Shown here: positions 1 to 9,446 of the stretch, one piece after another
Layout: every line of letters starts with the position of its first letter
Position numbering within the stretch: position 1 is the first letter of the stretch
DNA from: Sphingosinicella humi
Lineage (GTDB): Bacteria; Pseudomonadota; Alphaproteobacteria; Sphingomonadales; Sphingomonadaceae
Direction of reading: 5' to 3'
Length of the DNA: 64,000 nt
Assembly: GCF_003129465.1 (NCBI RefSeq)
Contig: NZ_QFFF01000001.1
Location: 310,001-374,000, forward strand
The notes under the pieces: model-generated
What the model saw: the letters and a program-made list of their open reading frames with translations, nothing else
Database searches by the model: none
What the model was told of the DNA's origin: nothing
Position numbers and translations under genes: made by a program

Positions 1-2223
1 TTCTACGTCCGTGCGGCGCGCAAGCGGGGCGAAGCCATCCCTGCCTTTTTGGCGGTGATAGACCGCGACAAGGCGGCGATCATGCCGACGGAGAAAGCGC
101 TGGCGCTGCTCAATGATAAGAGCATCGTCTGGCCCAGATCGGGGTCCGGCGCGGGCAAAGAACTGGCCGCGCAGGTCGCTCCCTATGTCCAGGCGCATAT
201 CGTCGAATATGAGATCACGCATGATGAGGCCGCCTTCATCAAGGCGGTGAAGGACGCGATCCGCGAACGCCGGATTATACGCACGCCGATCACGCCGGAC
301 AATCTGCGCCAGGTTTTCGATCGCTGGGTGGACATGGTCGGCAGCGAATTGGGCGCGGTCGATCCCGCCGATTACGCGGTGCTGTTCTTCGCCGACATCA
401 TGCACGATGGCGCGCACGAGGCGATGAGCAACCTGCCCGCGCGGCTGCTGATGACGGCCGCCGGTCCGACGTTCCTGCTGGGGGGCAAGACTTACGAGCT
501 GGCTTCCCAGCGCGGATACCGCAACTTCTGGGCGATCTATCACCGTCCGCCGGAAGCCAAACACCGCCACTATTTGCTTGAACGGCGCGACAGCCTGCTC
601 CCCACCGACGAGCAGAAGTTCAAAGGCGCCTATTACACTCCGCTCCACATCGTCGACAAAGCCTATGACGAATTGAAGGCGACGCTGGGGGACAATTGGC
701 AAGACCGCTACATCGTCTGGGACATGTGCGCCGGCGTCGGCAATCTGGAGGCCAAGCACAGCAACCTGCGCAACGTGTTCATGTCTACGCTGGACCAGGC
801 GGACGTGACGATCATGAAGTCCAATCCGGCCTTCGCCGGGGCGGAGATATTCCAGTACGATTACCTCAACGACGACATCACCGATTTCGGAGAGATCGAC
901 TACAGCCTGTCCAACAAGCTGCCGCCCTCGCTGCGCCAAGCGATCGCCGAGGCGAAGGAGGGCAAGAAGGGCGCGAAGCCGATCTTAGTACTGATCAACC
1001 CGCCGTACGCGGAGGCAACCGGGGGTGGATTGGCGGTCCCACTGGCAGTTAGCCAGAACAAGCTTGGAGTCGCCAATACGCTCTTTGCCCGGGCCGGCAT
1101 GGCGGCCTACGGCAAAGCGACCAATGAGCTGTTTATGCAGTTCATCGCGCGGATCGACCGAGAGCTACCGAACTGCAAGCTCGCGATCTTTAGCAAGGTA
1201 AAATATATTAGCACGCCGACACTCAATGAGTTTCGGCAGGTATGGAGAGCCGAGTATCTGGGTGGCTTCGCAGTTCACAGCCGTTCATTTGAGGGCCTCA
1301 AGGGCGACTTTCCTATCGGTTTTCTAATCTGGGATACGAGCAAGGACGTTCCTATCGGTCATGTCACGGCGAACATGCTCGACAAAATGGGCAACCTTGT
1401 CGGCGAGAAGACATTCCTCAACTACGACGGCCTTCGATTGCTGACGGATTGGGTGCCAAGGCCTCCCTCGAACTCGCTCAAGGTTCTCCCGCTGAAGAGC
1501 GCCATTACGCCAGCTACAGCCACCAAGGATTTGCGTGGAGATCGCTGGTCGGATGGAGCCATCGGCTGGCTAAATTGCGCAGGCAATGATCTTCAGAACG
1601 CCACGGCCAAAACCATGCTGTTCTCGTCCGGCTATGGCAGCGCTCGCGGGTACTTCGTCACTCCCGAAAACCTTTGGCAAGCCGCCGTCGTCTTTGCCGT
1701 CCGGCGTCTCATCAAGCCGACGTGGCTCAACGACCGCGACCAATTTCTCCAGCCGTCGCGGCCGCTGAGCGAGGAGTTCAAGTCCGATTGCCTCGTCTGG
1801 ATGCTGTTCAATAACAGCAATCTCACCGCCGGGGCGGACGGACTCCAGTGGAACGGGTGCGACTGGTCGCTGGTGAATCATTTCATCCCTTTCACCGAGG
1901 CTGAGGTAGGGGCGAGCGGGCGCTTCGAGTCGGACTTCATGGTCCGATACATCGCGAACCTCACCTTCACGCCAGAGGCTAAGGCCGTTCTCGCCGAGGG
2001 TCGTGGCCTATTTCGGCGGTTTCACGCGACACAGTTCCCCCGAAGGATCAAGGAGGAGTTGAAGCTCGGCCGCCCCGACGCCGGCTGGTATCAGGTGCGC
2101 CGCGCACTCGAAGCCCACGGCGATACCGAATTGACCAACTTCGAACCGATCAAGATTGCCTACACCGCGTTGTGCGATAAGCTACGACCAATGGTCTTTT
2201 CGCTTGGCTTTTTGCCCGAATAG
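1..2223 (+). CDS. DNA adenine methyltransferase-like protein (type IIG/Eco57I-like), 5' end outside window
   Basis: The reading frame is open from base 1, so the N-terminus lies upstream; a TTG at 49 is unlikely to be the start. A SAM-binding motif I (WDMCAGVGN) lies at about residues 240-248 of the visible part. The catalytic motif IV NPPY is at residues 333-336, the N6-adenine (or N4-cytosine) type. A YYTP segment before motif I is typical of Eco57I-like and type IIG enzymes. The order of motifs, including a long middle region ending in FPIGFLIWD, recalls large R-M fusion proteins of epsilonproteobacteria. No nuclease motif is visible; it could lie in the missing N-terminal part. The neighbour 195 bp downstream on the same strand is a PHP/ATPase gene, suggesting a shared restriction or defence role. 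The methyltransferase fold is well supported; target sequence and nuclease activity are unknown. Confidence 0.8.
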   Translation, partial: FYVRAARKRGEAIPAFLAVIDRDKAAIMPTEKALALLNDKSIVWPRSGSGAGKELAAQVAPYVQAHIVEYEITHDEAAFIKAVKDAIRERRIIRTPITPDNLRQVFDRWVDMVGSELGAVDPADYAVLFFADIMHDGAHEAMSNLPARLLMTAAGPTFLLGGKTYELASQRGYRNFWAIYHRPPEAKHRHYLLERRDSLLPTDEQKFKGAYYTPLHIVDKAYDELKATLGDNWQDRYIVWDMCAGVGNLEAKHSNLRNVFMSTLDQADVTIMKSNPAFAGAEIFQYDYLNDDITDFGEIDYSLSNKLPPSLRQAIAEAKEGKKGAKPILVLINPPYAEATGGGLAVPLAVSQNKLGVANTLFARAGMAAYGKATNELFMQFIARIDRELPNCKLAIFSKVKYISTPTLNEFRQVWRAEYLGGFAVHSRSFEGLKGDFPIGFLIWDTSKDVPIGHVTANMLDKMGNLVGEKTFLNYDGLRLLTDWVPRPPSNSLKVLPLKSAITPATATKDLRGDRWSDGAIGWLNCAGNDLQNATAKTMLFSSGYGSARGYFVTPENLWQAAVVFAVRRLIKPTWLNDRDQFLQPSRPLSEEFKSDCLVWMLFNNSNLTAGADGLQWNGCDWSLVNHFIPFTEAEVGASGRFESDFMVRYIANLTFTPEAKAVLAEGRGLFRRFHATQFPRRIKEELKLGRPDAGWYQVRRALEAHGDTELTNFEPIKIAYTALCDKLRPMVFSLGFLPE

Positions 2224-2418
2224 CGCCGTCGAACATTGATCTCCTCGATCACGTTTGGCTGACGTTCCTAGCGGTGCCCGGGCGAGCTTGCCCAAGGTGC
2301 CTAGGTTATATGGTGGCCCCACGATCGAACAGTCCCGCTCACTTCACCTGCCGGTGGCATCTTGTATCCATCATTATCCGGCGTCAAAAATCGCCATGCT
2401 TGGACTTAAGGGGGCGAA

Positions 2419-5319
2419 ATGAGTGATCGGGGATCGGAGTGGCGACGCTGGGACCTGCACGTCCACACGCCCGAAAGCGCGCTCGCCAACCACTATGCAG
2501 ACTGGCCTAGCTATCTGGACGCGCTCGAGGCGAAGGGCAAAGGCATCTCGGTGCTTGGCGTCACCGACTACTGCAGCATCGAAGGTTACAAGAAGGTCGT
2601 CGCCGCCAGAGCCGAAGGAAGGTTGTCGAGCTTCGACCTCGTCATTCCCAACATAGAATTCCGCACCCATCCCGAAACAGGGAAGGGAAAGGCCATCAAC
2701 CTGCACATCCTGGTGGACCCGGACGCGCCGGACGCGACTGCCGAGATCGAACAGGCTCTCGGTCTTCTCACCTTTCGGTACAACGACATCGACTATCCCT
2801 GCTCGACTGAGGGCCTCCGCCGGCTCGGCCGCGCCGTCGACGGTAGCCAAACTGATCCTTGGGGCGCCTTCAAGGCGGGCGTGAATGCCTTCAAGCCCGA
2901 CTTCGCGGAGATCCGGCGCTGGCTCGACAATCAAGGCCGCTGGATACGTCGCAATGGGATCGTCGTCGTCGCGAACGGGAAGGACGGTCCCTCCGGCCTA
3001 TCCAAGGACGCCGGGTTCGCGGCGGTAAGGGAGGAGCTATACCGCTGCGCAGACATGGTCTTCTCGGGCAATCCTGCAGACCGGCTCTACTTCCTCGGTC
3101 ACGGGTCGGACGATCCGGACGAGGTGAAGGAGAAGAACGGATCGCTGAAGCCTTGCATCCACGGCTCCGACGCGCATGACGAGGACAAGCTTTTTCAGCC
3201 GGACGACGACCGGTACTGTTGGATCAAGGCCAAGCCAACGTTTGAGGGTCTGCGGCAGCTGCTTCACGAGCCGGAACACCGCGTCGCAATTGGACCTACG
3301 CCGCCAGCGCCAACCGACTCCAGCAAGATCATCGATCATGTGGCGCTCGCCGGCGCCCCCGAATGGTTCGCGGACGAGATCATCCATCTTAATTCTGGGC
3401 TGGTGACGATTATCGGCGAAAAAGGTGCAGGAAAGACCGCGCTCGCCGAGTTGATCGCGTTCACGACCGCAGCCTGGAAGAGTGAGGGCTCGCCGGCATC
3501 CTTCATCAGCAAGGCCTCGCCCACCATCGACGATCTGACGGTGGCGGTCACCTGGGCGGACGGGACCGTGACGAGCCGCCGCGTAGGAGACGGTCGGGCC
3601 GCCGACCTCGCTAGGGTGCGCTACCTATCGCAGGACTTCGTCGAGGAGCTGTGCTCGACCGACGTTTCCGGAAGCCGCCTTATTCGCGAAATCGAAGACG
3701 TCGTGTTCGGCTACATCGAAGAGGGCGACCGCCTTGATTCGTCTGACTTCGCAGGCTTGCGTCGACTGCGGACCGATCACGTCACGCAGAAGAAGCGCGA
3801 GGTAACCGCGCGAGTCTCGACCCTCAATCGTGAGATTCTCGCGATCGAAGAGCGGCTGACCGGCCGTTCCGAGAAGGAGATGCTGCTGCAGCGCATCAAG
3901 GACGACCTGACCGCCATCGACGCCCAGCTCCCCGCCCTGCAGGTGAGCGTCGACCCGGCCGTGGCCGCTGAGATCGAGCGGCTGACGGCGATCCGCAAGG
4001 ACAAGGGCTCACAGTTGGCCAGCGCAAACCGGCGGCTTGCTAGGCTTGCGACCGCGAGGGCTAAAGCGGTCGACTTCATCGCCGCAACCGAGCGGGCCTT
4101 CCTGGACATTCGGCCGGCGCTGATCGAGGTCGGCTTCACCGAGGCGGAAGCCGACCGGTTACGGCCGGTGATCCAGGCGGATGGGCTCAATCCGTTCGGG
4201 CCGATAGAGGCTCGGACGCGGCAAGACGTCGCCTCGCTTTCGGGGCTGCCCGAAAATCCTGATCCCGCTGGCGAAACCGTTGCCGACTTGGACCACAGAC
4301 TGGAGAAGCTAAACGGCAAGCTCGCGACCGACGAGCAGCAGAGGAAGCGCCTGATCGAGTTACAGAAACAACGTGCACGGATGGAGGGCGATCAGCGCCG
4401 CCTCGAAACCGAGATCGCCAATCTCGATGGTCCGGTGAAGGATGACATGGCCGCAAAGATCGAAGAGCGCTGGACGACCTACCTCTCCTATTTCAATCTT
4501 CTCGATGAGGAGCGCGCCGAGTTGGCGAAGCTGTATGCGCCGTTGGAGAAGGTGATCCCCGCAGACGGCGACGGCGCCGAGGCTGGCTTTGAGCTTCAGG
4601 TGAGACTCAGCGCGGCTCCGGCCGAGTGGATCGAGGTCGGTCGGGACATGTTCGACAAGCGCAGGAACGGTGTGGCGCTCGCGAACGATGAGATCCTGCG
4701 TGACGTCCGACGCACGTTGTTCGAAGCTTGGCGGTCTGCCGACAGGCAGGCAATCAGGACGTCCCTCGACTGGCTAATCACTCAGATGGGGAAGCCATCG
4801 GCGATCAGCGACCAGCTGCTAGGTCATGCGACCCTCGAGCGTGTCTACGACTGGCTGTTTTCCACCGACCACATCACGCTCGACTATGGTTTGAAGTATC
4901 GCGGCACGGATCTGGAGCGGCTCTCGCCCGGCACGCGCGGGATCGTCCTGCTGGTCCTTTATTTGGCGATGGACCGACAAGACCGCCGCCCCCTCATCAT
5001 CGACCAGCCAGAGGGCAACCTCGACAACTCGTCCATCTACGAGGCGCTCGTGCCTTTCCTCCGCAAGGCGAAGCTCACGCGGCAGGTGATCCTCGTCTCG
5101 CATAATCCGAACTTGGTCGTCACCACGGACGCCGATCAGGTTCTGGTCGCTCGCGCCGAACGGCCGGAGGGCGCCCGCCACCCCAAGATCTCGTATTCGG
5201 CAGGTGCGCTTGAGGATGTCGGAACGGAGGAGGCAATCCGAGCACAGACAGTCAAGCTGCTGGAAGGTGGTCGAGACCCCTTCAAGACACGTGAGAAGCG
5301 CTACGCTCTGCCGGCTTGA
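2419..5319 (+). CDS. TrlF-type PHP-domain SMC-like ATPase, putative defence protein
   Basis: This 966-residue protein begins with a PHP phosphoesterase domain: DLHVHT at residues 12-17, a VTDY segment near 55, and HGSDAH near 249-254 as later metal ligands. An ABC/SMC-like ATPase follows. Its Walker A (GEKGAGKT) is at about 333-340, then a long charged coiled coil spans about 445-680, and Walker B (LIIDQPEGNLDN) lies near 860-871 with an SHNPN switch near 894. This matches what is annotated as the TrlF family AAA-like ATPase. PHP domains hydrolyse phosphoesters, often on nucleic acid, and the SMC-like part probably senses DNA or RNA, as in the RecF/OLD/RecN class of defence ATPases. It is the second cargo gene after the methyltransferase-like gene, with its own 195-bp leader, so co-transcription is possible but not shown. 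The domain call is firm; the biological role is inferred. Confidence 0.8.
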   Translation: MSDRGSEWRRWDLHVHTPESALANHYADWPSYLDALEAKGKGISVLGVTDYCSIEGYKKVVAARAEGRLSSFDLVIPNIEFRTHPETGKGKAINLHILVDPDAPDATAEIEQALGLLTFRYNDIDYPCSTEGLRRLGRAVDGSQTDPWGAFKAGVNAFKPDFAEIRRWLDNQGRWIRRNGIVVVANGKDGPSGLSKDAGFAAVREELYRCADMVFSGNPADRLYFLGHGSDDPDEVKEKNGSLKPCIHGSDAHDEDKLFQPDDDRYCWIKAKPTFEGLRQLLHEPEHRVAIGPTPPAPTDSSKIIDHVALAGAPEWFADEIIHLNSGLVTIIGEKGAGKTALAELIAFTTAAWKSEGSPASFISKASPTIDDLTVAVTWADGTVTSRRVGDGRAADLARVRYLSQDFVEELCSTDVSGSRLIREIEDVVFGYIEEGDRLDSSDFAGLRRLRTDHVTQKKREVTARVSTLNREILAIEERLTGRSEKEMLLQRIKDDLTAIDAQLPALQVSVDPAVAAEIERLTAIRKDKGSQLASANRRLARLATARAKAVDFIAATERAFLDIRPALIEVGFTEAEADRLRPVIQADGLNPFGPIEARTRQDVASLSGLPENPDPAGETVADLDHRLEKLNGKLATDEQQRKRLIELQKQRARMEGDQRRLETEIANLDGPVKDDMAAKIEERWTTYLSYFNLLDEERAELAKLYAPLEKVIPADGDGAEAGFELQVRLSAAPAEWIEVGRDMFDKRRNGVALANDEILRDVRRTLFEAWRSADRQAIRTSLDWLITQMGKPSAISDQLLGHATLERVYDWLFSTDHITLDYGLKYRGTDLERLSPGTRGIVLLVLYLAMDRQDRRPLIIDQPEGNLDNSSIYEALVPFLRKAKLTRQVILVSHNPNLVVTTDADQVLVARAERPEGARHPKISYSAGALEDVGTEEAIRAQTVKLLEGGRDPFKTREKRYALPA

Positions 5320-5537
5320 ACGTCGCCGAATGTTGCGGCAGCACTGGCTTAACGCGGCCAAGCTCCATCAAGTCGGCACTATTCCGAAGTCATCGTTGTG
5401 CAGCCGACGAACATGAAGCGGACTGTCAGCATCTGGGAAGCGGCGCCGGCCCGTTAAAGGCCACAATGGGTGTATAGCGGAAATATCGGGCCTCAGTCGG
5501 GACGGCGGCTGCGAGCCACGGCTGAGCCTTTCGAGTC

Positions 5538-5936
5538 TCAGCTGAGCTGGCTTTCGAGATACTGTCGGACCAGGGAGAGGTCGCCCACGTCTCCGGATGT
5601 CATGCGATCCAGAGCGCTGCGACCGCCGAACAGTGGTGCCGTATTCGGAGCGCGGATCCAAGCGTCCGCCCTCTTCTGCTCCGGCAGCAGGGTGTTTATG
5701 GCTTTGAAGATCCCGAGCAGGTACGAGATGCGTTTGACGGTATCGTGATTCACCTCCGAGACCTGACCAGCCTTCCATCTCTGCAGTGTTGATCGGGACG
5801 TAAGTCCGAGCAGCTTCATCTGCTCCTTCTCGGTCAGGCGCCAGACTGTGACGAGTTGGAAGAACGCAAGCAGCGCAGGCGCACCGAGCTGTGCTTTGCT
5901 ATCGTTGAGATCCCAGCCTGAGCCACTTTGTTCCAT
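5538..5936 (-). CDS. MbcA/ParS/Xre-type antitoxin-like protein (DUF2384), orphan
   Basis: The C-terminal part follows the RES-Xre antitoxin family closely. An N-terminal helical Xre-like segment (LTEKEQMKLLGL then STLQRWK) leads to YLLGIFKAINTLLP and the toxin-binding end PLFGGRSALDRM. The start at 5936 gives 132 residues, typical of the family, and has an AAAGG-like ribosome site about eight bases upstream. An upstream ATG at 6104 would add 56 residues that do not look like the family. Such antitoxins neutralise RES-domain NAD+-degrading toxins and repress their own operon, and the toxin normally follows directly. Here the 218 bases downstream (5320-5537) contain no RES-like frame, so the gene is an orphan, perhaps a relic or a stand-alone regulator within the island. 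The family call is firm; the function in this setting is uncertain. Confidence 0.75.
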   Translation of the reverse strand: MEQSGSGWDLNDSKAQLGAPALLAFFQLVTVWRLTEKEQMKLLGLTSRSTLQRWKAGQVSEVNHDTVKRISYLLGIFKAINTLLPEQKRADAWIRAPNTAPLFGGRSALDRMTSGDVGDLSLVRQYLESQLS

Positions 5937-6260
5937 CAAACTCGCCTTTCTGCAAGCATGGCCATCGGCTACCTCAAGTCCCAGAGCGTGTGACTCTTCC
6001 GACGCCATGCGAGTGGCAGAACGCACGCCGTGCTCGAGTATCTCAAGGAAACGGCGACGGTCGCCATCGCTGATTGCCTGTAGAATGTTCCGCGAGCGAT
6101 CCATGGCGCAGATTACCCTTTGAAAGGCATCATTTGAAGCTTTCTATCGCCGGAAGCAGAAACTCACCTTTCACCTCAACTTACACTCAGCGAAACAGGC
6201 GACGTGCAAAGTGAGACGGCCGACGCAACGGCCACGTGCCCTTAGGATTGCTTGCTCGGG

Positions 6261-6953
6261 TCAGAGCATCCGCCGCAGAACGTCCGCAAATCCCGCCGGT
6301 GCGACGAGCCAATTTGTCGTCTCATCATAGATCGATCCGTCGGGGTCGATCCGCCACCCTCTTGCTTCGAGCCAGTCGGAGGACAGAAATGTATCGACGG
6401 CGCGCCGATCCACGATGCTTACGGAACCGATTTGTGTCTTCGAAACTTGATCTTCCTTGAGCGCGATCGACGCCGGCCCCGCGTCTCGAGCTCCCTGCTC
6501 GGAGGTGTCGATTGAGAGGCGCCTGAAGGCCAGGCGAAGCATGTCGTTTTCAGATTTGAGCCTTCGTGCCTCCTCGCGCTCCATTTTGAATAACGTCCGC
6601 ACACCGAGGTCCGTTATTTCGTCGATGAGCCTATCTATCTGATTTCCTTGTGGAGCAGCCGACTTGGATTGCGTTTTTCCGCGTTCACCAGCGAATGCGT
6701 CGATTAGCTCACGGTAAACGGCACCATTTTTATTTCTAATCGATTGTTCTTGCACACCTCCCAAATCCTGCGAGCGTTTGCCGACTGCAGAGATGCTAAA
6801 GTCGGTAACTCCCTCGTCACGTAGCTGGCTCAGCGCTTTCCACAACGTCTCTAAATTACTCCTCCTCGATCCCTTCGAGCCCTCTAGTAAGCGGGCAAAG
6901 CACTTCTCTGCATCAGTAGGCGGAAAGCTGGCGACGGAGGGCTTAGGAGGCAT
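6261..6953 (-). CDS. gmtX: GmtX-like gamma-mobile-trio protein
   Basis: The start at 6953 (MPPKPSVAS) leaves one base after the stop of the helicase gene upstream in the same operon, which argues for translational coupling. A longer frame to 7088 would run deep into that gene. The 230-residue product has an N-terminal helical region with the pattern DFSISAVGKRSQDLGG followed by QSIRNKNGAVYRELI. I recognise this as the hallmark segment of GmtX, where a 'sequence reading' helix pair resembles a small DNA-binding domain. A coiled stretch near 115-150 and a C-terminal domain ending NWLVAPAGFADVLRRML follow. In gamma-mobile-trio elements GmtX is the third, non-catalytic partner of the recombinases GmtY and GmtZ; its biochemical job is not known to me. 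The assignment rests on remembered family sequence, supported by its place at the end of the module. Confidence 0.7.
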   Translation of the reverse strand: MPPKPSVASFPPTDAEKCFARLLEGSKGSRRSNLETLWKALSQLRDEGVTDFSISAVGKRSQDLGGVQEQSIRNKNGAVYRELIDAFAGERGKTQSKSAAPQGNQIDRLIDEITDLGVRTLFKMEREEARRLKSENDMLRLAFRRLSIDTSEQGARDAGPASIALKEDQVSKTQIGSVSIVDRRAVDTFLSSDWLEARGWRIDPDGSIYDETTNWLVAPAGFADVLRRML

Positions 6954-6954
6954 G

Positions 6955-8955
6955 TTACTTGTCCATCGATGATGTGCGGAATAGGTCGTGAGCAAACGCC
7001 GTAACCCGCCCCCTGAACGCCGGTGGCCTACGTAGGGCGTCCGCCAACGCCTCAGGGGGGCCGACAAGGACGGCCTGCTTCTCCGCACGTGTGATAGCTG
7101 TATACAGCCAGGTCGGATCCAAGAGCGTGGATGGCTCCACCACGATCACGACGCGCGCTGCCTGGCTACCTTGAAGCTTATGGCAGGTGAGCGCGTATGC
7201 CAGCGCTAGCCGGACAGTGGCCTTAGCGTCGAACGAAACCAGCCGTTCCTCGAACCGAACGGTCAATCCACGGCGTTCTACGTCGGCCTCTACAACATGA
7301 CCTAGCATGCCGTTGAACAGCGCCTTCTGATAATCGTTCTCCAGGTGAACCACCGGGTCACCGACGCAGAACCAAGATCCCAAGTGCCCCTTCACTTCTG
7401 GCTTTCCCGCCTTGTGGCGGTCATGGAAGTGGCTGTTGAGGCGGTCTACGGTCCTGTTCAGGGCAGCGATGACCAGGAGGTCATGACGGTCGGAGGTGAA
7501 CCCCCCGAGGTCAGCCACAACCCGAACAACTTCCCGATCAATGTCTGGTAGGCCACACCCGATGTGTGACACTCCGTCTGCCGCGCCAGAGTACCTCTTC
7601 AGTGCTGGCTCAATTCGCTTTCGGATCGCCAGCGAGACCTCAGGAATGCCGCTTTCCCCGGTTTGTCGATGGATCGTCTCGAGCTGCGCTACTCGAGATT
7701 TTTCCTGCGCGAGCGTGTGAAAGATGGTGCCCGGGCCAATTGGCGGCAGCTGCGCCACATCGCCCGTTATCAGTAGGCGAGCACCTGACGCTTCCACGCG
7801 GTCCGTGATGTGCATCCATTGACCGACGTCCACCATGCTGGCTTCGTCAATGACGAGCAGCGTCGTCGCGTCTAGCAGTGACAATCCCTCCGGCGCGGCT
7901 TTCCCTTCCTCAATCCGCTCGTCGCGTTCATCCAGTTCTCGCAGTAGTCGGTGAATGGTTCTTGCAAGCCGCGACGTGGCCTGCCCGAGCCTGAGTGCTG
8001 CCTTTCCGGACAATGTAGCCAGGAGAACTCGCCCGCCCAACTCCGCCCAAGTGTTCGCTATCGCACGAATGGTGGAGGTTTTGCCCGTTCCAGCCCCTCC
8101 GCACATGATAGAGAAGCGGCGGCTTAATGTGGCTATTACGGCCTGCCGCTGCTCTTGGTGGAGCGAGTGCGGCATCGTTCTTTCAACATGAGCCAAGGCA
8201 CGATCAATCGCTGATCCGAGGATCGCGCCTTCTGTTGACCAACGAGAGATGCGTACTGCGATCTTCCCCTCCATCCAGGCAAAGCCAGGAGAGCGAAACA
8301 GCTCACCGCACATGATAAGCCGGCGTCTGTGGACCGCAAATCGAACCGCGCGCTCCACCAACTCAGACTGCGGGTGGACACATAGGAGGCCTGCGAGGCC
8401 CTTCCTAAGCTCAATGCCACCGACAGCAGTGTGCCCGCGCTGCGTGCAATTTGACATGAAGCGATCGACACAACCTTGCAGCCGCTCGGGTGATGCTCGC
8501 GCTTCAGCAAGTGGCATTCTAGTTGTGAGTACCTGCAACCCGAGCTTGTCGACCTTCAGCCAAGGCACGGTTCTGGCGAGGACATATGGATTGTCGGCCA
8601 GGATCTCGATGGCGTTCGGGCCGCAGATACCAACGATTTTTCGCGCAAGACCTACCTCATGTATCCCGTGCCCTTCGAGCCATTCGTGAGCAGCATACCC
8701 GGCTGCCTCACGCGGCCAGCGTGCGTGCATGGCGTAGCCAATCCGCGTGGCAACTACGCCACGCGTCTCGTCTAAGGCGGGTATAAGCTCCTGAAGTACG
8801 AGCTCTTCGCTGGCGAGTATCTCCGGCAGCCCCGTCCCGAAGCGATCCAGCAGTTTCTCAGCCCTTACGGGTCCAATACCGGGGAAAGATTCTAGGAAAG
8901 TCGCGCGCAATCGGCGGCCGTCGAGTTTGCCGTAGTCGAATGTGAGGCGGCTCAT
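6955..8955 (-). CDS. RecD2-like superfamily 1B helicase of the island module
   Basis: This is a 666-residue SF1 helicase. Near residues 25-40 there is a helix-hairpin-helix (GIGPVRAEKLLDRFG), then a RecD2-type N-terminal region. The motor carries Walker A (GGAGTGKTST) near 285, Walker B (VIDEASM) near 370, motif III (ITGDVAQLPP) near 397, a UvrD_C_2-like segment (ALTCHKLQGSQ) near 590 and motif VI (YTAITRAEKQ) near 620. All ATPase motifs look intact. RecD2 proteins unwind DNA 5'-3' without RecBC. The length is slightly below typical RecD2 (about 720-750). It starts 4 bases inside the upstream coiled-coil gene and ends one base before gmtX, so it belongs to the recombination operon. It may act in excision, replication or strand processing of the element. 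A chromosomal repair role is less likely given the location. Confidence 0.85.
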   Translation of the reverse strand: MSRLTFDYGKLDGRRLRATFLESFPGIGPVRAEKLLDRFGTGLPEILASEELVLQELIPALDETRGVVATRIGYAMHARWPREAAGYAAHEWLEGHGIHEVGLARKIVGICGPNAIEILADNPYVLARTVPWLKVDKLGLQVLTTRMPLAEARASPERLQGCVDRFMSNCTQRGHTAVGGIELRKGLAGLLCVHPQSELVERAVRFAVHRRRLIMCGELFRSPGFAWMEGKIAVRISRWSTEGAILGSAIDRALAHVERTMPHSLHQEQRQAVIATLSRRFSIMCGGAGTGKTSTIRAIANTWAELGGRVLLATLSGKAALRLGQATSRLARTIHRLLRELDERDERIEEGKAAPEGLSLLDATTLLVIDEASMVDVGQWMHITDRVEASGARLLITGDVAQLPPIGPGTIFHTLAQEKSRVAQLETIHRQTGESGIPEVSLAIRKRIEPALKRYSGAADGVSHIGCGLPDIDREVVRVVADLGGFTSDRHDLLVIAALNRTVDRLNSHFHDRHKAGKPEVKGHLGSWFCVGDPVVHLENDYQKALFNGMLGHVVEADVERRGLTVRFEERLVSFDAKATVRLALAYALTCHKLQGSQAARVVIVVEPSTLLDPTWLYTAITRAEKQAVLVGPPEALADALRRPPAFRGRVTAFAHDLFRTSSMDK

Positions 8956-9446
8956 TCGATGACTTCGTCGATCACGGGAGCGGGAAGATCGCCGGACGAG
9001 TAGATTTCGCGGAGAGCCGATCTGTAGCGATCCCGCTCAACGACGACCTTCTCGAGTTTTGCCGTGAGGAACTCAATTTGGCGCTGGGCCTCTGTCAGAT
9101 CGGATTGAGCTCTCCGCGCGTCACCGCCAAGGCGTTTGACTTTCTGCCTTACAACGTCGTCTACCTGATCCAGCTGGGTTCTGCTGCCAATCGGTTTTAC
9201 GCCTTGGCTCTCTGCGAACGAATTTACAAGATCGCGGATTTCGGGCTTCGTATGGAACCACTTCTGATCAGCGGGCTTAAGTTTCAACTCTCGGACAATC
9301 GCGACGACGTTCACCTTGCCGTCAGGTGTCAACGGGAGCGTCGGCCGTAGTTCGGTCGGCGGCTGCGCCGCATATTCCTTTTCGATGCCTTCCAGCCACG
9401 GCTCCAGCACCTCAAGTATGGCGGGCACCACCGCGCGTCTCGTCAC
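8952..9446 (-). CDS. Small coiled-coil protein of the recombinase operon (unknown)
   Basis: The 164-residue product has an N-terminal globular half (residues 1-85), including PEIRDLVNSFAESQGVKPIG, and a C-terminal coiled coil from about 95 to 150 rich in A, E, K, Q and R. It overlaps the upstream gmtZ-like gene by 4 bases and the downstream helicase gene by 4 bases, so it is translated with the recombination machinery. The plan of a short DNA-associated coiled-coil protein beside two large tyrosine recombinases recalls TnpC of Tn554-type transposons, which influences orientation and frequency of transposition. This is an analogy of layout only; I see no clear sequence match. It could alternatively be a directionality or loading factor for the adjacent helicase. 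Confidence 0.6.
   Translation of the reverse strand: MTRRAVVPAILEVLEPWLEGIEKEYAAQPPTELRPTLPLTPDGKVNVVAIVRELKLKPADQKWFHTKPEIRDLVNSFAESQGVKPIGSRTQLDQVDDVVRQKVKRLGGDARRAQSDLTEAQRQIEFLTAKLEKVVVERDRYRSALREIYSSGDLPAPVIDEVIE

Noticed and set aside
5368-5778. Minus-strand 136-residue frame downstream of the antitoxin, considered as a RES toxin
   Set aside because: It overlaps the antitoxin in another frame, has a shadow-like composition rich in R, S and P, and has no RES motifs.
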